NCBI GenBank assembly: GCA_965224235.1
Contig: CBDCYP010000002.1
Location: forward strand, 1,674,001-1,738,000
Direction of reading: 5' to 3'
Source of the DNA: G958295935 sp965224235
GTDB taxonomy: Bacteria; Chloroflexota; Dehalococcoidia; Lucifugimonadales; Lucifugimonadaceae
DNA length: 64,000 nucleotides
Positions 38,874 through 46,537 of the stretch are shown here, piece by piece. Position 1 is the first letter of the stretch, and each line of letters starts with the position of its first letter. Under the pieces are notes generated by a model. That model did no database searches. It worked only from the letters and a program-made list of their open reading frames with translations, and was not told where the DNA came from. Position numbers and translations under genes: made by a program.

Positions 38874-39402
38874 CTCAGAATGACAATTGTTTTTAGACAC
38901 CCTCTTAGCAGTTGTAGGTGCGTCGATCGCCGTGCCGGTCTATGCTCACGTCATCTACGAAGATGGCCATACTTACACCAGTCCCTACAACTGCACGTGG
39001 AGCCGGTCTGAGATCTCTCATGGCAGCGGTGGCGGGTACTCGAAGGCGAATCTGAAGTCCGAACAGAACGAATGGAGGAGCACCTGCCGCAAGCGTTTGA
39101 GTCGCCCGATTGGGTACCTGAGAGCCAAGTGGGAGCTTCAAAAAAAGAGCGGCTCGTCGTGGATACGGTGCAAACTCGGCAACTACTACTACAACGGAGG
39201 CGACGCCTCCGAATTGGCGAACACAAGGGACCACGGAACAAGTCCGCCGTGCGGCAGCGGTACCTACAGGACCATTGGCGAGACGGGAGTCAAGATCGGT
39301 TCCAAGTGGTACGGGGGAACTCTGTCCTCGGGAGTCGTAGGCCACACCCTGCCCTAGCCAGGGTCGCCAGCAGTTCAGACAAGTCGAAGAAAGAGGAAAG
39401 TC

Positions 39403-39855
39403 ATGAAGAACAGAAGCAAGATCGCAATCGCAGCAGTGTTGGTGTTGGGAGTGCTGGCCGCGATAGTCGGAGTGGCAGCCACCGGGGGAGATGAGTCTCG
39501 CGAAGCCGTTGAGGCTCGGCCGGAATGGGAGGACGCCAACGGGGTGTGGGACATGTCCAAGCTCCCGCCCACTATGGGCGTCTTGGACAGCACAGGCGCC
39601 GTCGTCGGCTACGTGGAAACGAGGCACTACGGGACGGGTCTCTACCCCGAGCCCGTACTCGGCGCTGACGGTAACCTCATTGGACACATCGGAGAAAACG
39701 GCTATTGGGCGTTGGGACAGCCTGAGCCGTACATCGAAGACGCCTACACGGTTATCGAGGAGTATGGCCCCGATGGTGAATTGACACGGCACGAGATCAT
39801 ACGGCCCGAACCGCCTGCCCAGGGCGAGGAAGGGCCGGTCGGCAACACCGAGTAG
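39403..39855 (+). CDS. Exported protein, unit B gene 2
   Basis: A 150-residue protein with an N-terminal hydrophobic signal ('IAIAAVLVLGVLAAIVGVAA'), lacking a lipobox Cys, so it is exported or N-terminally anchored. The mature part has a repeated Gly-Tyr pattern ('VVGYVETRHYGTGLYPEPVL', 'GHIGENGYWALGQPEPYI') reminiscent of short beta-hairpin modules, and an acidic, Pro-rich tail. A GAGGAAAG site supports ATG 39403. A 5'-truncated second copy lies at 42023-42355. Function unknown. Confidence 0.7.
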   Translation: MKNRSKIAIAAVLVLGVLAAIVGVAATGGDESREAVEARPEWEDANGVWDMSKLPPTMGVLDSTGAVVGYVETRHYGTGLYPEPVLGADGNLIGHIGENGYWALGQPEPYIEDAYTVIEEYGPDGELTRHEIIRPEPPAQGEEGPVGNTE

Positions 39856-39891
39856 ACCTGTACGTGAGTCCACCTGGACCGGGGAAGCCAA

Positions 39892-39927
39892 GGGCGCCGT
39901 TCCGAATCAGGGACGGCGCCCGTTTTT
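39892..39927 (+). terminator. Rho-independent terminator of unit B
   Basis: The stem GGGCGCCGT / ACGGCGCCC encloses a 12-base loop and is followed by GTTTTT. It lies 37 bp after the stop of unit B gene 2. An identical hairpin is found exactly 2500 bp downstream. Confidence 0.9.
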
Positions 39928-39943
39928 GCCTGACGGACTTTTG

Positions 39944-40066
39944 CACTTCCCGGAGCACGGTGTCGAGGTCCCAGCTATTGGTGATGCGGCGGCTGACCTC
40001 GCTCATCATGGCGACGCGAGCCCGAAGCCTGTCGATTTCCCGCACTTCCGCGTCGTTCCTCTTCAT
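39944..40066 (-). pseudogene. Truncated copy of regulator gene start (copy 3)
   Basis: ATG 40066 starts the same ~40 N-terminal residues as the fused regulator, ending at 'DTVLREV' at the common breakpoint. The leader lacks one of the two 'gaccgtcccct' tandem copies present upstream of the parent gene. Confidence 0.85.
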
Positions 40067-40162
40067 TGACCGTCCCCTCCCGAGTTTCCGCATCCCCCGC
40101 GGCCCGGTAGCGGTGGGCTGCTGGTGTCCGGCATCCTATCACGGGCATGGTCTGAGAAGGAT

Positions 40163-40228
40163 TTTCACGGATTCTTTCACAGAAACAGGGTTGTTTTTCA
40201 CGGCCATTTGATGCGCGCCTCCTAGAAT
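40163..40228 (+). promoter_or_regulatory. Reduced operator array and promoter P3 (unit C)
   Basis: Only three TTTCAC boxes remain, at 40163, 40175 and 40196 (steps 12 and 21). The -10-like TAGAAT at 40223-40228 begins 27 bp after the start of the last box, as in the other promoters. Confidence 0.7.
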
Positions 40229-40268
40229 GTGAAGCATCACAGATACTTAGCAAGCAAGGGAGTAGAGT

Positions 40269-40775
40269 ATGTTGATCAGAGAAAGGCTCGGACGAAGGGG
40301 GCTCATGGCGGTGCTTGTCCCGTTGATTGGGGTCCTCCTCTTCTCCGCAGTAGCTTCGGCAGCCGAGAACGGCCCCACTACTTCGAATCTCATCAGGGAC
40401 GGCTATGGCGCTTCCCATCACAGCACAGTCTACTACACAAAGCAGTCGGTTCCCTTTATCGCGTGGGTGGACAGAGTGTACTTCGGCGGAAGGAAGCCCA
40501 GCATAAACTTTATAAGTTGCTGTGGTGAATGGAGGCACGAAAATACGCTATACAGGAGATGGAATGATAGCAGTTGGGTAACAGTGAGGAACACGGGCTC
40601 TGCCAGTTGGCAGTCCTCAGGTACGCCCGGTCTGTCCTACTTCAACTTGAACACAGACGTTACGCTTGAGGGAGGGGTGCTCGTAAAACAGCGATTGAAG
40701 TATAGGAAGTACTTGCTCCAACTTGAAACCTGGATTGAGTGGAACGGAAGCTTCCACAGCCACTTTCTGGAGTGA
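40269..40775 (+). CDS. Exported protein, unit C gene 1
   Basis: 168 residues with a clear Sec signal peptide ('LMAVLVPLIGVLLFSAVASA', cleavage after 'ASA'). The mature part is rich in Trp, Tyr and Ser with an adjacent Cys pair ('NFISCCGEW') and alternating strand-like segments ('YRRWNDSSWVTVRNTG'). A GGGAG site precedes ATG 40269. I do not recognise the family. It sits where the broken first genes of units A and B sit, and shares no clear sequence with them beyond export. Confidence 0.7.
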   Translation: MLIRERLGRRGLMAVLVPLIGVLLFSAVASAAENGPTTSNLIRDGYGASHHSTVYYTKQSVPFIAWVDRVYFGGRKPSINFISCCGEWRHENTLYRRWNDSSWVTVRNTGSASWQSSGTPGLSYFNLNTDVTLEGGVLVKQRLKYRKYLLQLETWIEWNGSFHSHFLE

Positions 40776-40826
40776 ACTCCACGCTGATTAAAACGGACAA
40801 TTACTTTGCAGGAGAAGGAGGCAACG

Positions 40827-41489
40827 ATGACCAAGAGGATAACAGTAGGAAGGAAGACACTTTGTTCTGTGATTGGCGTGGCGTTCGCCGCATTGCTCCT
40901 TGCCTCGTTTCTTGTCTTCGCGAACGGAGGCGAGGCTGAAGCAAGTCTGGGTCAGCTACCAAGTATGACGATGGTCTACGAGGTGTACGGCCCAAGAATC
41001 ACTGTTGGAGACACGATTGTACAGCCCTTCAAGGAAGTGCACCACTTAGAGTACCGATCTAAGACCGACTGGATCGCCACCGTGATCGAGTCACCGTCAA
41101 TCGACCGCGGGCGGTACGGCGCTGGGAGCAACGTTGGCTCCTACACAAGAGTGAACGGCAATACAATCACCGAGTATGACGCGATGGATGGGAGTACGGA
41201 GGAGAGCGCCGTAGCTGACGATACGGTCTTCGCGCCGAACATGGCTTTCGCGTTCGCCCTTGAAACGTCCGATCCCATAGGCGACCCTCCGGGTCTCACC
41301 CGGTCGGAGGTAGTTACCGAAGCACGAGTCTGCCTCAATGGCGAGTGCAGTGAAAATGCAGGCGGAGTTAAGTACAGTATCGGCGGAATGAACCTAGTGT
41401 TATTCGAGGGCGCTTCTTGGGCCATCCCCCTTGAACTCGGAGATGGATTCTCGGTCAGGACAGCCGAGATTCAAGCTCCAACACCGTGA
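40827..41489 (+). CDS. Exported protein, unit C gene 2
   Basis: 220 residues from ATG 40827, chosen for the GGAGGC site just upstream; an earlier in-frame codon is unlikely. The signal peptide is 'SVIGVAFAALLLASFLVFA', and the mature part starts near 'NGGEAEASLGQLPSMT'. It is beta-rich in appearance and has one Cys pair ('ARVCLNGECSE'). It could be a carbohydrate- or substrate-binding exoprotein, but I recognise no domain. Confidence 0.7.
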   Translation: MTKRITVGRKTLCSVIGVAFAALLLASFLVFANGGEAEASLGQLPSMTMVYEVYGPRITVGDTIVQPFKEVHHLEYRSKTDWIATVIESPSIDRGRYGAGSNVGSYTRVNGNTITEYDAMDGSTEESAVADDTVFAPNMAFAFALETSDPIGDPPGLTRSEVVTEARVCLNGECSENAGGVKYSIGGMNLVLFEGASWAIPLELGDGFSVRTAEIQAPTP

Positions 41490-41538
41490 CGGTAGGTTTG
41501 GGTTCCGCCGAGTGCGCAAATAGCACAAATTCGGCTGA

Positions 41539-41575
41539 GAGGCGTCCATCACTCCCTTGTGATGCACGCCTCTTT
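41539..41575 (+). terminator. Terminator of unit C
   Basis: GAGGCGT and CATCAC pair with GTGATG and ACGCCTC around a single C-C mismatch and a 6-base loop, followed by TTT. It lies about 50 bp after the stop of unit C gene 2. Confidence 0.75.
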
Positions 41576-41784
41576 GATCGCGGTTCAGCAAGTCGCCGTC
41601 GAACTCGAAGCACTTCCCGAACTCTCCTAAGTCCGTTGTCAGGTTATATCCACCGCACAGGGTTGCATTTCGTTGGGTCCTAGGCCGAGGTTGGGTGACC
41701 CTTGAATCGGAAGTCATCATTCTGCTGGACTGACATGAGGACGCGCAGACGGTCGAAACGCAAAAAGGCTGCATATATGAGTGT

Positions 41785-41823
41785 ATAGGGGAAGGACACC
41801 GAATCTCGGCGTCCTTCCCCTAT
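41785..41823. terminator. Second hairpin after unit C
   Basis: A perfect 13-bp inverted repeat, ATAGGGGAAGGAC / GTCCTTCCCCTAT, with a 13-base loop. No T-run follows on the plus strand, so it may be a back-up or bidirectional terminator or another structured element. Confidence 0.55.
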
Positions 41824-42022
41824 GTCTGGTGGCCTAGAGTCTCGCGTCGACCGGCTCGGCCTCCCGTTCCTGCTCCACCGCCCACTCGAACAGGGACAGG
41901 GACGGGGCCTGCGCCTTGCGCCCCCTGGGCTTCACCGGCTCCTTGAAAATGGACTCGGCCCAGGAGAACAACGTCTGCGACAGTCACTCCCGCGGGTTCA
42001 GTCGAATCCATAGAGGTTCCCG
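41824..42022. other. Sequence between unit C and the duplicated segment
   Basis: No gene is recognised. The right edge at about 42029 is the left end of the 2500-bp-offset duplication that brings in the truncated gene copy and cassette copy 4. The short frames here have no protein-like character. Confidence 0.4.
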
Positions 42023-42355
42023 CCCTGGATGGACGCCAACGGGATGGTGGACGAATCGAAGCTCCCGCCCACTATGGGCGTCGCGGATAGCACCGGCGCC
42101 GTCGTCGGCTACGTGGAAACGAGGCACTACGGGACGGGTCTCTACCCCGAGCCCGTACTCGGCCCTGACGGTAATCTCATTGGACACATCGGAGAAAACG
42201 GCTATTGGGCGTTGGGAGAGCCTGAGCCGTACATCAAAGACGCCTACACGGTGATCGAGGAGTATGGCCCCGATGGTGAATTGACACGGCACGAGATCAT
42301 ACGGCCCGAACCGCCTGCCCAGGGCGAGGAAGGGCCGGTCGGCAACACCGAGTAG
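42023..42355 (+). pseudogene. 5'-truncated copy of unit B gene 2
   Basis: About 108 residues nearly identical to residues 44-150 of the protein at 39403-39855 ('KLPPTMGVADSTGAVVGYVE' to 'EEGPVGNTE'). The signal peptide part is missing and unrelated sequence precedes it. It was carried along by the duplication that produced cassette copy 4. It should not be exported. Confidence 0.85.
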
Positions 42356-42391
42356 ACCTGTACGTGAGTCCACCTGGACCGGGGAAGCCAA

Positions 42392-42427
42392 GGGCGCCGT
42401 TCCGAATCAGGGACGGCGCCCGTTTTT
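42392..42427 (+). terminator. Terminator after truncated gene copy
   Basis: The same GGGCGCCGT / ACGGCGCCC hairpin with GTTTTT as at 39892, offset by exactly 2500 bp. Confidence 0.9.
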
Positions 42428-42443
42428 GCCTGACGGACTTTTG

Positions 42444-42566
42444 CACTTCCCGGAGCACGGTGTCGAGGTCCCAACTCCCGGTGATGCGACGGCTGACCTC
42501 GCTCATCATGGCGAAGCGAGCCCTAAGCCTGTCGATCTCGCGTCCTTCCGAATAGTCCCTGTCCAA
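42444..42566 (-). pseudogene. Truncated and diverged copy of regulator gene start (copy 4)
   Basis: The frame 'REIDRLRARFAMMSEVSRRI' matches the fused regulator, but the first codons have changed ('LDRDYSEG' instead of 'MKRNDAEV') and the ATG has become TTG at 42566. Similarity again ends at 'DTVLREV'. It is more diverged than copies 2 and 3, so translation is not expected to matter. Confidence 0.8.
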
Positions 42567-42662
42567 TGACCGTCCCCTCCCGAGTTTCCGCATCCCCCAC
42601 GGCCCGGTAGCGGTGGGGTGCTGGTGTCCGGCATCCTATCACGGGCATGGTCTGAGAAGGAT

Positions 42663-42716
42663 TTTCACAGAAAAGGGGTTGTTTTTCACGGCAGATTCAC
42701 AGGCGCCGCCTACGAT
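42663..42716 (+). promoter_or_regulatory. Minimal operator and promoter P4 (unit D)
   Basis: Two TTTCAC boxes start at 42663 and 42684 (step 21), with ATTCAC at 42695 (step 11). The -10-like TACGAT at 42711-42716 begins 27 bp after the start of the 42684 box. Compared with P3, 12 bp between two TTTCAC copies have been lost. Confidence 0.7.
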
Positions 42717-42758
42717 AAACCCAGTGATCCAACAGATTGATCAGGAAAGGAAACAGTC

Positions 42759-43370
42759 ATGAACAAGCGAATTCGTAACATAGGACTGTTGGTCGTCGTA
42801 CTGGCTGCCTTGATGGCTTTCTCCAGCGGCCCCTACGCAGCCGGACCCGGCGGGGATGACATTGACCTTGCCCGTTATACTGCCTCTGTCGACGACGGTC
42901 ATGTTGACGATACCGATGGCCTGATGGTCACGGAAGGGGCCCACGCCAACTCAGGATTAGGGACGGGCAGCGTGGTGAACCCGTGGGGTTGCGTTATCAG
43001 AGCTCACGACCCGCATGAGTCGAAGATTGACCCTGGTCCTGGATATGTTCAGGCAAAGGCCACGATTGAGTGCTCTACTGCGCCTCCCCTTCACATAGCC
43101 AGCATTTGGCAGGAACTGTCGAAATGGGTAGGCTCGAATTTCACCATTGAGGCGGTAAAGACGAGTTACTGCCCATCCGGGGTCGGTGACCCTGACTGCT
43201 ACGCTACGCTGAATGGCGGGGCGCTTATGAGGCGATACATCAACGTACCATGTGAGGTCGGTACCACAAGGCGATATGTACATCTCAACATAAGGCAACT
43301 GACCGTGAACGGTGTCACTTACTCGGGGCTTATCGGTTCGGCCAGGAATGTGGATTGCGCTGGTTATTAG
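42759..43370 (+). CDS. Exported protein, unit D gene 1
   Basis: 203 residues with a Sec signal peptide ('NIGLLVVVLAALMAFSSGP', cleavage near 'YAA'), whose 'AAGPGG' after the cleavage region recalls 'AAPGGQ' of unit A gene 1. An acidic N-terminal part ('SVDDGHVDDTDG') may be a propeptide. The rest has six Cys ('NPWGCVIRAHDP', 'TIECSTAPP', 'SYCPSGVGDPDCYATL', 'NVPCEVG', 'NVDCAGY'), suggesting disulfides outside the cell. An AGGAAAGGAAA site precedes ATG 42759. The family is not recognised. Confidence 0.72.
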   Translation: MNKRIRNIGLLVVVLAALMAFSSGPYAAGPGGDDIDLARYTASVDDGHVDDTDGLMVTEGAHANSGLGTGSVVNPWGCVIRAHDPHESKIDPGPGYVQAKATIECSTAPPLHIASIWQELSKWVGSNFTIEAVKTSYCPSGVGDPDCYATLNGGALMRRYINVPCEVGTTRRYVHLNIRQLTVNGVTYSGLIGSARNVDCAGY

Positions 43371-43388
43371 AAGTAACGGAAAAGTCTA

Positions 43389-44288
43389 ATGACCGATACT
43401 GATACGCGAGTTGACCATCTTCTGAACTCCGTTGTTGGCTGTGCATTTGTGGTCGCGCTTGAAGAAACTGGCCTCACGCCAGGAGACGTAGCAGACCCCA
43501 AGACCAGCCTACGAATGGCTGCTGTGTGCGTCGACTTCGTGTTCAGGTACAACTCCAACTATGATTTGGTCGCGCCTGGGGTACTGACCCTCGCAAGAGG
43601 GAAAGTACCCCAGGCGCGTGCGCTCATCGAACACCCTGGTACCGCGTGGTGGTTCCATGACGTAGACCTTTATAGTCAGGCTTGGCTCTCCATACATGGG
43701 ACTCCGGACGAGTTCACCTATGGCACGCCGCCGAATACGGTAGCGTGGCGTCAACCGGAAACCCCATCGAGAGGTTGGGAGCTTAACGCACAGAAGCCTC
43801 GCGGCAACCAGATCACATCGACTTTATACGGTCCTAACCTGACATCCAAACTTCTGGCCTACGATGAACGTACAGGGGACCACCGGTGTCAGTTCCCGTT
43901 GGCGTGGTGGTCTATCCACTTCCTTGAGGATGTGCGGGTGTTCGAGATTCATGGGCCGTCGGACTGGCATGACCTTTGCGTTAGATATCCGGCAAGAGGC
44001 ACAGAGGACGACCGTATGGTACCAAATTGGGGAGCTGCGTCGGAAGAATGGGACGGTGTACACCTTAGCTTGGGCGGACTGCTGACTTCGGAGCAGAATC
44101 GGTACGAGTCACCCGATGGTTGGACTATGCTGGATTTTTGGCATTCTGAGCAGACCTATTGGCTTCGCGGGATGAAAACTGAAACGAAACGTCGACCAGA
44201 CTTCGACAGATGGCTAAGGCCTCCCATGGTCCGTGAATTGCGCTTTCCTGACTTCGGGGGGGAACGTGGGACACTACTACTCAGTTGA
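43389..44288 (+). CDS. Protein of unknown function, unit D gene 2
   Basis: 299 residues with no signal peptide and a Trp-rich, globular look ('HPGTAWWFHDVDLYSQAW', 'HFLEDVRVFEIHGPSDWHD'). It starts 18 bp after the stop of unit D gene 1 and ends before a strong hairpin, so it is the second gene of the unit. Being cytoplasmic while its partner is exported, it could modify or process the partner or give immunity, but there is no direct evidence. A run of seven G's near the 3' end (about 44258-44264) could shift the last ~10 residues. I recognise no family. Confidence 0.65.
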   Translation: MTDTDTRVDHLLNSVVGCAFVVALEETGLTPGDVADPKTSLRMAAVCVDFVFRYNSNYDLVAPGVLTLARGKVPQARALIEHPGTAWWFHDVDLYSQAWLSIHGTPDEFTYGTPPNTVAWRQPETPSRGWELNAQKPRGNQITSTLYGPNLTSKLLAYDERTGDHRCQFPLAWWSIHFLEDVRVFEIHGPSDWHDLCVRYPARGTEDDRMVPNWGAASEEWDGVHLSLGGLLTSEQNRYESPDGWTMLDFWHSEQTYWLRGMKTETKRRPDFDRWLRPPMVRELRFPDFGGERGTLLLS

Positions 44289-44758
44289 CCGGAGTTCGCC
44301 AAAATTGGCGACCCAAACGCGACCGCTGTTCGGCGACCATAGCCACCGAAACCTTGAGATCAGAAGCATCTCCAGGAAAGCAACCGCCAAGACGCCCGCG
44401 CTCATACCGGCCTCGGCGTTGGAGACGATCTCGCTGCATGTGGACCGTATGCTTCCACCGTTTAGGCCGACCGTAAGCGTGTCTGGATCGCCGTCCAGGC
44501 GGACGCAGGTCGTTGAACAAGGCCACGGGGTTCTTGATCCCCGTGGCCTTGCCTAGTGTCGAATAGTCGTCGCTTAGCTAACAGGCGACGCCCGCCGCCT
44601 GATACCACATGTCCCCGATTGATTCAGCGTCAAGTTCCCCTGCTGTATGGCCAATGGGTACTATGGCGACTGGAGCGGCCCGCGCAATCCGAGTCCCCAG
44701 TCCCCGTTGGGCGTAGCCAAAATAGAGGCCAGTGGACTTCTCGACGCCCAGACTGCTA
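44289..44758. other. Intergenic region after unit D
   Basis: A strong hairpin lies at 44518-44551. I see no convincing gene on either strand. Confidence 0.4.
44518..44551. terminator. Terminator hairpin after unit D
   Basis: A perfect 13-bp stem, CAAGGCCACGGGG / CCCCGTGGCCTTG, with an 8-base loop. No T-run follows, but its core (CACGGGG) resembles the stem of the unit A terminator, suggesting common ancestry of the module ends. Confidence 0.75.
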
Positions 44759-45550
44759 ATGTCGTCCGACAAAATAAATATCGCTGTGCCGCTGGTCGCA
44801 ATTATCTTGCTCACATTGCTCGGACTGGCGGCGTGGAGGGTTTGGAAAGGCTTTAACCCGCCTGACTTCGCAACCTTCAAAGGCTTCGAGCCGCAATTGA
44901 CTGGCGTGTCCGACCGGGTCACTGTGACCATTGATCGCGTCACAGTTCAACCGGAGTGGGAGGCGAAGACCCGGACCTACCCGACGGGACGGCAAGGCCG
45001 GTTCCGTGTCAGGAGCGGGCAACGGCATGAGGTGATCGAGGGGGTCGTCCACAATGGCGGGGGCGACAACCTTCTCCTGCTGACTCTCGAGGACGACGCG
45101 CTGGAAACCGGGCGGGGACTCGTTCCGCTCAGCGCGGCTGCCTGGGGGCCGACAGGCGAACGCATGTATTGCGACGGCCACGCGGGCCAGGTTTCGCTTG
45201 CCCCCGGCGAAATCGTCCCCTACTCTGCCCGCCTGGCGCCGCAGGCGCATGAGTTGCGAGACCGCACGGTGGACGATATCGAAGACGGGTTACTTTCGCC
45301 TTTACGTTTCGCGGGAATGGCTTTCAGGGAGTGCCTGCAGACCGAACTCGAGCTCTTGGAACCGGTACGATTCGACGCAACGGACTTGGGTCAATCCGCT
45401 GCCGAGGACTACTACCCCTTCGGTCCGCCGTCCTGTAATTTCACAGGGGACATCGGGCCAACGGCCGGCCCTACTGGGCGCGGCCGGAGGGTTTGCCCGA
45501 AGCAGATTGCGCGTGAGTCTGTGCGTCCAAATGAGTCGGTACGAAGGTGA
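44759..45550 (+). CDS. Membrane-anchored protein of unknown function
   Basis: 263 residues. One N-terminal membrane span ('IAVPLVAIILLTLLGLAAW') leaves the rest outside the cytoplasm. The soluble part has beta-rich segments ('RVTVTIDRVTVQPEW', 'RFRVRSGQRHEVIEGV'). ATG 44759 places the hydrophobic segment at the N-terminus; an earlier in-frame codon is possible. It overlaps the next gene by 20 bp, so the two are probably translated together. No family recognised. Confidence 0.55.
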   Translation: MSSDKINIAVPLVAIILLTLLGLAAWRVWKGFNPPDFATFKGFEPQLTGVSDRVTVTIDRVTVQPEWEAKTRTYPTGRQGRFRVRSGQRHEVIEGVVHNGGGDNLLLLTLEDDALETGRGLVPLSAAAWGPTGERMYCDGHAGQVSLAPGEIVPYSARLAPQAHELRDRTVDDIEDGLLSPLRFAGMAFRECLQTELELLEPVRFDATDLGQSAAEDYYPFGPPSCNFTGDIGPTAGPTGRGRRVCPKQIARESVRPNESVRR

Positions 45551-46325
45551 AACACGGGTGCGAATAAACGCCGCGTCGAGCGGAGAGAGACCCCGTAGTT
45601 CTGCCACGCATGAAGCGCCAACGGCGCCGGGCTTCAGAGCTCAACTAATCGAGCGCGTCGGGGCGTTAATCTGGTTCGTCGCGCCGTGGTTCGGCATCGC
45701 GGCCAGCATCGAGTTGGCGGGAATCGACTTGCTGCTCGCTTTCATCACCCCGGACTACGATGGCGCAGGCGAAACAATCAGCCAGATGCAGGGCGTCAAC
45801 GCCGCCTACTCATCCGAAGCGCGGCTCAGTCTTCTGATCTACTGCTTGCTCGTCATTCCATTCACGATACGGGCGACGCGGCTGCCCGAGCTGCGCCAAC
45901 CGTGGGTAAAGCTCATGATCTTCGGACTGTGGGCACACGTGGTGATGGGCTTTGCGACAACGGGGTTTCAGTCCGAGTATCACCGTCTGATAATCCTGGA
46001 CTTAACGGCCAACAATATTCACGACGCAGCAGGCCACGTGTTTTTCGTCGTCGGTACATTAGGAGTGATTGGCACGGTCCTGGCGATGGACCGGCGTCCG
46101 GAACACCGGCGCCTCAGGATCGCTTCTGCGATCGCGGCCGGGATAATGATCCTGACTGGGCTCATGTTCGTCACACGCACTGCGAATGAGTACATGGGAA
46201 TCGAAGAGCGCATCGGTTTTGCCGCCTACCTGACCTGGGTGGCGTTGGTGTCGATACGCATCGAATCGCTGCGGCGCAGGAACTCGCGGGCAAATCGCGA
46301 GACGGCGCGAAGCGAAGCCGCCTGA
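45531..46325 (+). CDS. DUF998-like integral membrane protein
   Basis: 264 residues with about six membrane helices ('LIWFVAPWFGIAASIELAG', 'LSLLIYCLLVIPFTIRA', 'LMIFGLWAHVVMGFATTGF', 'AAGHVFFVVGTLGVIGTVL', 'IASAIAAGIMILTGLMFV', 'FAAYLTWVALVSIRI'). The loop with 'NNIHDAAGHVFF' fits the DUF998 layout, where a conserved His follows the third or fourth helix. The start at 45531 overlaps the preceding gene. Function unknown. Confidence 0.65.
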   Translation: MSRYEGETRVRINAASSGERPRSSATHEAPTAPGFRAQLIERVGALIWFVAPWFGIAASIELAGIDLLLAFITPDYDGAGETISQMQGVNAAYSSEARLSLLIYCLLVIPFTIRATRLPELRQPWVKLMIFGLWAHVVMGFATTGFQSEYHRLIILDLTANNIHDAAGHVFFVVGTLGVIGTVLAMDRRPEHRRLRIASAIAAGIMILTGLMFVTRTANEYMGIEERIGFAAYLTWVALVSIRIESLRRRNSRANRETARSEAA

Positions 46326-46537
46326 CGGTGACAGCGGTGCGACGGACGAATCCAGCGGATAGTAGTCATCCATTCGGCCTGTATCGATTCGAGCGCCGAT
46401 CATAGTGCAACTGGACTTGAACTGGCCGCGCTCCATTTCACCGGTTATCGTGAACTGGCCATAAATGGTATGCTTACGGTCGAATTTTCCGCAAAATACG
46501 TCACTAGTTCGCCGGAATTATTACGGCTGGGTGAGCC

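Larger units (their letters stand above)
37130..38904. mobile_element. MITE copy 2, inserted in exoprotein gene and carrying IS1182
   Basis: The ends are GAGGGTGTCTAA (37130) and TTAGACACCCTC (to 38904), with a 3-bp target duplication TTA on both sides (37127-37129 and 38905-38907). Without the IS it is 132 bp and matches the MITE at 32894-33033 in reverse orientation. The IS1182 element occupies its interior. Confidence 0.9.
37067..39357 (+). pseudogene. Exported protein, unit B gene 1, split by nested MITE and IS1182
   Basis: A GAGGAGG site precedes ATG 37067. The first 21 codons ('MMKMLSVKKLLQSKKVLGVL' plus Leu) run to TTA at 37127-37129, where the MITE begins. After the MITE the TTA is repeated (38905-38907) and the frame resumes at 38908 with 'AVVGASIAVPVYAHVIYEDG'. 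Removing the insertion and one TTA rebuilds a clean 170-residue protein with a complete Sec signal peptide cleaved after 'VYA'. The mature part is Cys-, Tyr- and Ser-rich ('YNCTWSRSE', 'WIRCKLGNYYYNGG'). The family is not recognised. Lacking its start, the 3' part should not be exported. Confidence 0.85.

Noticed and set aside
44578..44943. Minus-strand frame with a protein-like C-terminal half
   Set aside because: It overlaps the start of a better-supported membrane protein on the plus strand, has no ribosome site, and I recognise no family.
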